12,537 nucleotides of DNA from Prolixibacteraceae bacterium (GTDB taxonomy: Bacteria > Bacteroidota > Bacteroidia > Bacteroidales > Prolixibacteraceae), in contig JALOCD010000117.1 in assembly GCA_023228025.1 (NCBI GenBank), positions 1 to 12,537 on the forward strand, in the 5' to 3' direction. Shown piece by piece: positions 6,917 to 12,537 of this stretch (its first letter is position 1; every line of letters begins with the position of its first letter). The notes under the pieces were generated by a model. It worked only from the letters and a program-made list of their open reading frames with translations, made no database searches and had not been told where the DNA came from. The translations under genes and the position numbers were made by a program.

Positions 6917-8053
6917 ATGTACACCAAATTTGCACCTGCTGCCAGAGCTTCGATTGCGGATATATTTATCAGCAAATCGAAGTTGGAGCTTCTTCCATTT
7001 ATCAACCAAATTATCTGTTCCCTCTCCTACATCTTCTGCATTTTCAACGATCAGAGGCAGATTGTATTTGTCAATGATGTGTTGCTGAAGAGCTTGGGAA
7101 TCGACGATGTGGATAAGGTCCTTGGAAGAAGGTTTGGAGAGGCTTTCGGTTGCATACATTCAGCAGAGGAGGAGGGGGGATGTGGAACTTCCGAACATTG
7201 TCGCTATTGTGGCGCAATTGATTCAATCCTTCAGAGTAAAAGAACGATGGAAAAGACCACGGAGGAGTGTAGGGTGAGAAGATTGGTCAATGATAAGGAG
7301 AGTTCCATCGAATTGGAAGTAACTTCTACTCCCTTTGTGTATGAGGGTGAGTATTTTACCATTTTTTCTGTAATCGATATCACCGACAGAAAGCGCAGAG
7401 GACTGATTGAAAGAATTTTTTTCCATGATATTTTGAACACAGCCGGAAGTCTGAGCAATATTTTCGAACTTCTTGGTATGGTAAATGAGGAGGAAAAGAC
7501 TGAGCTTCTTACAATTGCATCTTCGCTAAGTCAACAAATCCTGGATGAAATTACAACTCAGCGGTTGTTACTTCAGGCAGAGAATTCTTCGTTGATTGTC
7601 AACAACCAAAGAATAAACTCCGTGGAATTCCTTGAACTGGTCGAGAAGGATCTAAAGTACCATGATGTGGCCATTGACAAAGAAATTGTTTTGGATGAAT
7701 CTTCCGATACTTTCAGTTTTATTAGTGATCCGGTTATTCTCCGGAAAATAATCAACAACATGGTCAAGAATGCTTTGGAAGCCACTCCGGCATGCGGGAC
7801 AATCTCACTCAGTGTAAAAAGGAGTGGTGACAATTTTAGGATATCAGTTCATAATGATGGCTTTATGGTGCCTGAGGTCGAAAACCAGATATTTATGCGA
7901 TCTTTCTCCACCAAGGGAACTCAACGAGGGCTTGGTACTTACAGCATGAAAATCCTTGGCGAGCAATATCTTGGAGGTAAGGTAAATTTTACAACTGGTC
8001 CCGGAGATGGTACCACTTTTTACATTGATATGGGGAACATCGAATTAAACTAG
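6917..8053 (+). CDS. Cytosolic PAS-domain sensor histidine kinase with a four-cysteine motif
   Basis: The 378-residue protein has no membrane segment. A PAS domain (about 25-155) contains FGCIHSAEEEGGCG followed by HCRYCGA: C79, C89, C95 and C98 form a compact cluster that could bind metal, Fe-S or sense redox (inference). The linker ends ITDRKR. The dimerisation helix carries FFHDILN with phosphoacceptor H170. The ATPase domain shows the N box NNMVKNALEA (N285), a G1 box HNDG (D314), FMRSFSTKG and the G2 box GLGTYSMK (338-345). It has no receiver or output domain of its own, so it needs a separate response regulator. It lies 122 bp after lon, with the palindrome CATTTTAAAATG at 6814 in the gap, and converges on the glycosyltransferase gene. 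The regulator at 10955-11329 is the nearest candidate partner. Confidence 0.9.
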   Translation: MYTKFAPAARASIADIFISKSKLELLPFINQIICSLSYIFCIFNDQRQIVFVNDVLLKSLGIDDVDKVLGRRFGEAFGCIHSAEEEGGCGTSEHCRYCGAIDSILQSKRTMEKTTEECRVRRLVNDKESSIELEVTSTPFVYEGEYFTIFSVIDITDRKRRGLIERIFFHDILNTAGSLSNIFELLGMVNEEEKTELLTIASSLSQQILDEITTQRLLLQAENSSLIVNNQRINSVEFLELVEKDLKYHDVAIDKEIVLDESSDTFSFISDPVILRKIINNMVKNALEATPACGTISLSVKRSGDNFRISVHNDGFMVPEVENQIFMRSFSTKGTQRGLGTYSMKILGEQYLGGKVNFTTGPGDGTTFYIDMGNIELN

Positions 8054-9477
8054 GGTTTTACCCCTTTTGAAAAGCCTTCCCTGGTCATTTTACCCCAGGC
8101 TTTCTTTTTCCGTACAAAATAATCCCAATTTCCGCGAAGGGCCCACCATGTCACCATCGGATGATAGAAAAATGGCTCAACCCAACTGGTAACCAATAAT
8201 TTAAGGATCATTCTTTTTTTCTTATACCTGTGAAATATCAAATGATCATACAATATGGCATAGGATGAAAATGATATTGAAAAAAAGTATACAAAAAAGA
8301 ACATTGCACTAAAAAAGATCCAATTGGGAAATCCAAATATCGCCAGCAAAATGAAATAGAGCATACCTAAAGTCTCGATGATAGGCGCCAGCCATTCAAA
8401 GAATACCCAATAAGGGAAAGATAGCATACCCATGGTCCCAAAATTTGGATTGAAAAAAATGTCCTTGTGCAAGAAAATTGTATCAATCGTTCCGCGTGTC
8501 CACCGGTTGCGCTGACTTCCAAGAATTTTCAGGCTTGAGGGGGCTTCTGTCCAGCAGAGTGGTTCGGGCAAATATGCGACTTTATATTTTTCCTTCCTTA
8601 TGGCCATATATTTGCGCATCCTCACCACAATCTCCATATCTTCGCCAACTGTTTTAGGATAATATCCTCCGCAAGCAATCGCAATCTCCTTGTCAAAAAG
8701 CCCCAAGGCTCCCGAGATAAGTATCAAACCGTCTAACCTGCTCCATGCCAGCCGTCCGAGAAGGAATGCCCTGTTGTATTCGATGACCTGACATCTGGGA
8801 AGGAAATCGTCGGGAACATTGATTTCAATCAATTGACCATCTTTTATCTTACATGAGTTGGCGATCCTGATGACCCCTCCTGTAGCTATTACCCTTGCAT
8901 CAGTTGTGGTGAGGAAAGGCAATACCAGTTTCTGAAGCGCATATGGGTCGATGATGGAATCTACATCAATGGCAATAAAATACTGACCCTTTGCTATATT
9001 GATCCCGGCATTCAGGGCATCCGCCTTACCCCCATTGAGTTTGTTGATAACGGTAAGGTTGTTGAATGCTTTTTTCTTTGATTTGTAAATATCAACAATT
9101 TCCTTGCATTCAATCTTGTAATCAATTACATAAGGGACCTTCTCAAGTTCGTAGGCATCAATGGTCTTGTTTAGGGTGTCATCCTTACTGCCATCGTTAA
9201 CAATGATGATTTCAAAATTGGGGTAATAGAGCGACAACAACGCCCTGATATTTTCAACAATCGTGACAGATTCGTTGTAAGCCGGTGCTATTATTGATAT
9301 GGTTGGAGCAAATGGAGAGGATAGAATGGCATCGAAATTGGTTATTTTCTCTGTATAGAAATATTTAAGCAGTTCTTTCCCTGAGAGAATAGAAAGGGCA
9401 AAATAGACAAAAAATACCGCAATGGCATATACCAGGATAATTGCTTCAGCCAGAATGGTAAGAATGTGAATTAGCAT
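8050..9477 (-). CDS. Processive membrane glycosyltransferase, GT2 family (BcsA/PgaC-like)
   Basis: The 475-residue protein starts with one membrane helix (about 5-32), then a cytosolic GT-A domain, then several C-terminal membrane helices (about 352-382, 386-411 and a segment near 424-448). The GT2 motifs are complete: PAYNES, VNDGS (D95), DVDS (D171, D173), the acceptor-site SGALGLF, VGED (E279, D280) and QRNRW (322-326). This D,D,ED,QxxRW set is the signature of processive enzymes that make and extrude beta-linked polysaccharides such as cellulose, poly-GlcNAc or hyaluronan. No PilZ domain is seen. The polymer cannot be told from the sequence. It is the last gene of the cluster and starts 3 bp after the HEAT-protein gene stop, which points to translational coupling. 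Its stop shares CTAG with the kinase stop. Confidence 0.92.
   Translation of the reverse strand: MLIHILTILAEAIILVYAIAVFFVYFALSILSGKELLKYFYTEKITNFDAILSSPFAPTISIIAPAYNESVTIVENIRALLSLYYPNFEIIIVNDGSKDDTLNKTIDAYELEKVPYVIDYKIECKEIVDIYKSKKKAFNNLTVINKLNGGKADALNAGINIAKGQYFIAIDVDSIIDPYALQKLVLPFLTTTDARVIATGGVIRIANSCKIKDGQLIEINVPDDFLPRCQVIEYNRAFLLGRLAWSRLDGLILISGALGLFDKEIAIACGGYYPKTVGEDMEIVVRMRKYMAIRKEKYKVAYLPEPLCWTEAPSSLKILGSQRNRWTRGTIDTIFLHKDIFFNPNFGTMGMLSFPYWVFFEWLAPIIETLGMLYFILLAIFGFPNWIFFSAMFFFVYFFSISFSSYAILYDHLIFHRYKKKRMILKLLVTSWVEPFFYHPMVTWWALRGNWDYFVRKKKAWGKMTREGFSKGVKP
8071..8109 (+). terminator. Possible terminator of the histidine kinase inside the opposing gene
   Basis: AAAGCCT (8071-8077) pairs with AGGCTTT (8097-8103) and is followed by CTTTTT. 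The loop is 19 bases and can form CCTGG/CCAGG as an alternative. It begins 18 bases past the kinase stop and overlaps the last codons of the glycosyltransferase on the other strand. Confidence 0.35.
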
Positions 9478-9480
9478 GGA

Positions 9481-10878
9481 TTAATTTCTAATATCTTGAA
9501 TGTGTGATATATATGGCGAAAGTGCCAGATTCATAAACAGGTTTAGCGAGGTCAGACGTTCCCTGCCACCCTCTCCCATATTGTAGAGTGTTCGGATGGC
9601 TTCCAGTCGAAGGGCAATCGATTCACTTTCAATGGTAGTCGCGATGAATGAAATATCCGTTTCGTCTCCGATAAGATTGAACGCTTTGATAATCTCAATT
9701 TGATTTCTATGCGTTTCTGACTGAAAATTATTTTTCATAACATATTTGCTGTCAAATAGGTGTAGATCTCCACACGTTGAGATCGCCATGTTTCTGGTCG
9801 TTTCGTTGGAGTCAGTCAGGAGATTGATAATGTGTTGCGAATTTTCTTGTTGCTGAAACAGGTCGATCATCAAAATACAGAAATTCACCACATTTGGATT
9901 GGGCGAGTTGATCCATTTGTCAAAAGAGGGAACCGGCATCTCATGAATTTTGATCAGGTAATAAATATTTAGCTGAGCCCATCTGGAAAATGGCCTTTCA
10001 AGGAAACTCAGGAACTCAAATGGAGATTCAGGATTTGCATAAGGGTAGCAGATTTGTGCTTCCGTCCTGACAATATCGATCTGATCATTCAACTTGGCCA
10101 TTATCATTTCTGTAGCCTGATGATGATTCATATTCGTCAGTTCCCGGAGCCCTTTTACCTGTTCATAGAACGACATTGAATAAGTTTTGTTGTACGATAT
10201 TTTGCTCAGGTTCATTCTCTCATATATTTCCATGATTTGACGATCAGAATCGCCCCTGAAACTTTTTTGGAAATCCATCATTACATCAATCAGCATGTTG
10301 ACGTGTCTTTTTCGATCGTATTTGGTTAGAAGGCGCATGGTTTCCTTTTTATCCGTCACCTGTAGCATAAGATCTGTTAAAGTTTTTTCAAAAAAATCCC
10401 TGACGACCCGATATCTTTTTGCCCTAAAATTCATGACCATGTTGGTGATAAACAAGATTGCAATTACCAACAGTACATTTCCGGCAAGTGCTAATATTAA
10501 TGCAAGAAATACAAAAACTATAGGGAATCTGAAGCTTTTTTCTACAATGTTTTGGAATAACCCGCTGAGTGGTTTGGGAAAGAACCTACTCAAGCCGATC
10601 AGTTCAGATTTGACATTTTGGGCGTTGGATAAAAATATTCGGGAGAAAACATTGTCGTAAGTGCGTTCTTCTTTGATTTCGACACGATAAAATGGGTTTT
10701 CCACTTTTTGCATGTCAGATTTAACTTTCGTACTCTTGCCGATACCAAGGGTGTCCTGTATGGTGTCATGGATCGCAGCCGGTATCAATACTGTATCAAT
10801 CTGAGCGGATATATCCCCCGAATTCAGCAGTGAAAAGGTAAAAGCAATGCAAAAAACCAGAGACTTTAATCTCATCAT
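9481..10878 (-). CDS. HEAT-like-repeat membrane protein paired with the GT2 enzyme
   Basis: The 465-residue protein has a signal peptide (MMRLKSLVFCIAFTFSLLNS, cleavage near 25), a periplasmic part of about 90 residues, one strong hydrophobic segment (about 117-149) followed by the positive RAKRYR, and a cytoplasmic helical region of about 310 residues. The C-terminal third has HEAT-like helices, for example TTRNMAISTCGDLHLFD and ALRLEAIRTLYNMG. The topology (N outside, C inside by the positive-inside rule) puts the repeats next to the catalytic domain of the glycosyltransferase. I cannot assign a function; my inference is a scaffold or regulatory subunit of the polysaccharide synthase. The start could also be the GTG at 10881 or the ATG at 10875. 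I recall the same order (regulator, HEAT protein, GT2) in other Bacteroidota genomes, but could not check it. Confidence 0.82.
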   Translation of the reverse strand: MMRLKSLVFCIAFTFSLLNSGDISAQIDTVLIPAAIHDTIQDTLGIGKSTKVKSDMQKVENPFYRVEIKEERTYDNVFSRIFLSNAQNVKSELIGLSRFFPKPLSGLFQNIVEKSFRFPIVFVFLALILALAGNVLLVIAILFITNMVMNFRAKRYRVVRDFFEKTLTDLMLQVTDKKETMRLLTKYDRKRHVNMLIDVMMDFQKSFRGDSDRQIMEIYERMNLSKISYNKTYSMSFYEQVKGLRELTNMNHHQATEMIMAKLNDQIDIVRTEAQICYPYANPESPFEFLSFLERPFSRWAQLNIYYLIKIHEMPVPSFDKWINSPNPNVVNFCILMIDLFQQQENSQHIINLLTDSNETTRNMAISTCGDLHLFDSKYVMKNNFQSETHRNQIEIIKAFNLIGDETDISFIATTIESESIALRLEAIRTLYNMGEGGRERLTSLNLFMNLALSPYISHIQDIRN

Positions 10879-10921
10879 CACTTTAAATAAATTTTACAAT
10901 CCCTAAATCCCAGTGCCTGTT

Positions 10922-10953
10922 CATCATTCATTGTCCTTTGTCCATTTTCAATT
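10922..10953. repeat. Degenerate heptamer repeat between the regulator and HEAT-protein genes
   Basis: On the minus strand the 73-bp gap contains AAAATGG, ACAAAGG, ACAATGA and ATGATGA in succession, a seven-base rhythm like that of the other intergenic repeats in this window. It is too short and degenerate to be certain. Confidence 0.4.
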
Positions 10954-10954
10954 C

Positions 10955-11329
10955 CTACTTTCTGGATGCCAATAATTTTCGAACCCTGATAGAGAGTTCG
11001 CCCAAACTGAAAGGTTTGATCATGTAATCATCGGCACCCAGTTCAAAGGCCTTTAAAACCGTCTCTTCGGCGCCGGCAGCAGACAATACGAGGATGGGCA
11101 GATCACTTTTCATTTCCGACCTGACGGACGAAATGATCTCGTGACCACTAATATAAGGCATGAAAAGGTCTGTAATCAGAAGATCATAACTACCACCCTC
11201 CAGTTTTTCCATGCACTCCTTACCATTAACCGCTTTGACTACTTCGTAGCCCTCTTTTTGCAGTTTGAACACAACGGTTTCCAGAATTAGTTTGTTGTCT
11301 TCAGCGATCAGGATCTTATTTGTAGTCAT
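10955..11329 (-). CDS. Single-domain response regulator (CheY-like receiver)
   Basis: The 124-residue protein is a bare receiver domain. It has the acidic pair E10-D11 (ILIAEDN), the phosphoacceptor D54 in LITDLFMP, S83 in VLSAAG at the switch position, and K105 in DYMIKPF. There is no DNA-binding or enzymatic output domain, so it must act by protein contact. It is the first gene of the cluster with the HEAT membrane protein (73 bp downstream) and the glycosyltransferase, which suggests that phosphorylation controls polysaccharide synthesis (inference). No kinase is encoded in the cluster; the PAS kinase at 6917-8053 is nearby. A -7-like TATATTTA on the minus strand (11359-11366) may be its promoter, but no clear -33 is seen. 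Confidence 0.93.
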   Translation of the reverse strand: MTTNKILIAEDNKLILETVVFKLQKEGYEVVKAVNGKECMEKLEGGSYDLLITDLFMPYISGHEIISSVRSEMKSDLPILVLSAAGAEETVLKAFELGADDYMIKPFSLGELSIRVRKLLASRK

Positions 11330-11424
11330 ATCAGTTTTAGTCGTTGGAATTTATGCAATAAATATAGCAAAAAAGTGAATCTGTAAGAATTTAATGCATC
11401 TCAATGTATTCGGACATATTCTGT

Positions 11425-11432
11425 TATATTTG
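11425..11432 (+). promoter_or_regulatory. -7 box for the rhomboid gene
   Basis: TATATTTG is a perfect TAnnTTTG and lies 34 bases before the ATG at 11467. No TTG is found at the -33 position, so the promoter is incomplete. The 137-bp gap to the divergent regulator gene must hold the promoters of both. Confidence 0.55.
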
Positions 11433-11466
11433 AAGGAAGAATTCTCAATTTGATTGGTTCCTGAAT

Positions 11467-12147
11467 ATGTCAATACTTTCGAGATATCAACCGGTAACAG
11501 ATTTGGAAGAGCAGTCTGCCTTCGAAAAAAGAATTGCCTGGTACTCCTTCTTTATCACTTCTGCCTTTGTCGTAGTGTTGTGGTTGATCAAATTTGTAGA
11601 GTATGAATATTCGTTGGATTTTGCAGGGTGGGGGATTCATCCACGTGAAATGGACGGCTTATGGGGAATAATCTTTTCGCCTTTGATACACGGAAGTTTC
11701 GGGCATTTGGCTGCCAATACCATCCCCATGTTCGTGCTGATGTTTTCGTTGTTTTTCTTCTACCGGAAATCGTCGGCCCTGATTTTTGTTTTGATCTACC
11801 TCTCTACCGGTCTGTTGGTTTGGCTTGGCGGACGGGAGGCCTGGCACATAGGCGCAAGCGGACTTATTTACGGCCTGGCTGCCTTTCTCTTTCTAAGCGG
11901 GGTGTTGAGCTCCAATGTCAGGCTCCTGACTATATCTTTGGTGGTCGCCTTTTTCTATGGCGGCCTCTTCTGGGGTATCTTTCCGATAAAGCCTGAAATA
12001 TCCTGGGAGTCGCATCTGTGGGGTGCCTTATCAGGATTTGCCCTGGCAGTTTTATTCCGTAAATCTGCCCCGTCCAAACCCGAAGAGCAGGAGGAGGAAG
12101 ATGATGAAGAGGATGGAGAGTGGATGGAGGAGGAGGAAATTAAGTAA
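11467..12147 (+). CDS. Rhomboid family intramembrane serine protease with an acidic C-terminal tail
   Basis: The 226-residue polytopic protein shows the rhomboid signature: HGSFGHLAANTIPMF in the second membrane helix (H75, H80, N84), the nucleophile motif HIGASGLIYG (S131) and the general base in WESHLWGALSG (H183). Rhomboids cut membrane proteins inside or next to their transmembrane helices in the inner membrane. About six membrane segments can be seen between residues 25 and 197. The catalytic dyad is intact. Unusual is the end: from 206 to 226, 15 of 21 residues are Asp or Glu, which is expected to be a disordered cytoplasmic tail. It is divergent from the polysaccharide cluster and has no same-strand neighbour until the insertion sequence. 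The substrate is unknown. Confidence 0.93.
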   Translation: MSILSRYQPVTDLEEQSAFEKRIAWYSFFITSAFVVVLWLIKFVEYEYSLDFAGWGIHPREMDGLWGIIFSPLIHGSFGHLAANTIPMFVLMFSLFFFYRKSSALIFVLIYLSTGLLVWLGGREAWHIGASGLIYGLAAFLFLSGVLSSNVRLLTISLVVAFFYGGLFWGIFPIKPEISWESHLWGALSGFALAVLFRKSAPSKPEEQEEEDDEEDGEWMEEEEIK

Positions 12148-12429
12148 ACCTGAAAGGTTATTTGATATTTAATGAGATACGCAGAAATTATTTTTTTGAG
12201 TGCTTCACTTTCAACCCGCACTAATGCTGGATAGAAGCACAAACTTCCAATTTTGTACTTCTCACGACATAGTGGCAAACACTTTTTGGTAATTGGTTTT
12301 TCTTTCAGCTCACAAATGGTCTGTTTATTATGTATTTAAGGCAACTGTGTCAGTTTTTATCAATTTATTATGCCAAAATTTCCGAAGATGCTTTGTGGCA
12401 TTATTATTGATATTTTATTATAAACTTTA
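12148..12429. other. Gene-free A/T-rich stretch between the rhomboid gene and the insertion sequence
   Basis: No credible coding frame was found on either strand. Two weak inverted repeats are present: GTGCTTC/GAAGCAC (12200-12206 with 12234-12240, 27-base loop, no T run) and the hairpin at 12361-12409 listed separately. Confidence 0.6.
12361..12409. terminator. A/T-rich hairpin, possible terminator or repeat
   Basis: CAATTTATTATGCCA (12361-12375) pairs imperfectly with TGGCATTATTATTG (12396-12409) around a 20-base loop and is followed by ATATTTTATTAT. It lies 213 bases after the rhomboid stop, which is far for a terminator of that gene. Confidence 0.3.
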
Positions 12430-12537
12430 AAACCACCTCCTTTGGTGGTGGTAATGTTTAAAAGGCAATGCCTGAAAATTATTAATTTCGTGACATGAGC
12501 AATTTCAAGAAAATAAGCCATGTCATTTATCGATGTA
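12430..12537 (+). mobile_element. Left end of an IS200/IS605-type insertion sequence (cut by the window edge)
   Basis: A GC-rich hairpin, ACCACC (12432-12437), loop TCCTTT, GGTGGT (12444-12449), stands in A/T-rich DNA 45 bases before a transposase-like start. Members of this family have no inverted terminal repeats; TnpA recognises a subterminal hairpin at each end. A second small hairpin, AGGC-AAT-GCCT (12463-12473), lies in the leader, as in IS200, where hairpins limit read-in transcription and TnpA translation. The exact left boundary cannot be fixed from this side alone. Confidence 0.6.
12495..12537 (+). CDS. tnpA: IS200/IS605 family transposase TnpA, first 14 residues
   Basis: Only MSNFKKISHVIYRC is in the window, but this matches the usual opening of IS200-type TnpA (compare M-S-x-Y/F-R/K-K-L/I-S-H-V-x-Y-x-C before the conserved YHIVW motif). 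TnpA is a single-strand-specific HUH transposase with one catalytic tyrosine; the HUH motif and tyrosine would lie beyond the edge. The call rests on a short stretch plus the upstream hairpin. Confidence 0.65.
   Translation, partial: MSNFKKISHVIYRC

Noticed and set aside
6818..7159. Minus-strand frame of 113 codons after lon
   Set aside because: It overlaps the start of the PAS kinase in antisense and has no family resemblance.
10295..10660. Plus-strand frame of 121 codons
   Set aside because: It is the complement of the signal and membrane region of the HEAT-like protein.
12200..12240. GTGCTTC/GAAGCAC inverted repeat as a terminator of the rhomboid gene
   Set aside because: The stem is only 7 bp with a 27-base loop and no T run follows on the plus strand.
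12361..12385. Minus-strand TTTGGCAT near ATTGAT as a second sigma-54 site
   Set aside because: The spacing is one base too long and no minus-strand gene follows in the right place.

Overview
The window looks like chromosomal DNA of a member of the Bacteroidota, probably of the Bacteroidales/Marinilabiliales kind. The sequence evidence is: several -7 boxes of the form TAnnTTTG (in front of the tRNA, the alkD-like gene, rpmE2 and the rhomboid gene) with few Shine-Dalgarno sequences; a cysteine-poor type B L31; a typical Bacteroidota Lon N-terminus; and A+T-rich intergenic DNA carrying heptamer-type repeats. The assignment is by recognition only; no database search was possible.

Left part (1-3540). 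The N-terminal half of a secreted GH20 beta-N-acetylhexosaminidase runs off the left edge on the minus strand. Behind its start lie a strong hairpin terminator, tRNA-His(GTG) and the tRNA promoter. On the plus strand follow an AlkD-like HEAT-repeat protein and a YghO-like GNAT-fold protein, 34 bp apart. A palindromic repeat of about 100 bp, built from CACAAAG-like units, closes this block.

Middle (3541-8053). rpmE2 (ribosomal protein L31 type B) has a clear promoter and a perfect 16-bp-stem terminator. A 456-bp stretch without a credible gene then holds a GGATAAA heptamer cluster, an inverted copy of it, and a sigma-54-like promoter sequence in front of lon. The ATP-dependent protease Lon is followed by a cytosolic PAS histidine kinase whose sensor domain carries four closely spaced cysteines.

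Right part (8050-11329, minus strand). A three-gene cluster encodes a stand-alone CheY-like response regulator, a signal-peptide-bearing single-pass membrane protein with a cytoplasmic HEAT-like domain, and a processive membrane glycosyltransferase of the BcsA/PgaC type. The last two are separated by 3 bp. My reading is that this is a regulated exopolysaccharide synthesis module of a kind not well described; the convergent histidine kinase, which shares a CTAG double stop with the glycosyltransferase, may be its partner. This is the best candidate here for a new system.

Right edge (11330-12537). A divergent rhomboid protease with a very acidic tail is followed by a 347-bp gene-free stretch. 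The last ~110 bp look like the left end of an IS200/IS605-type insertion sequence: a subterminal hairpin and the first 14 codons of its TnpA transposase.
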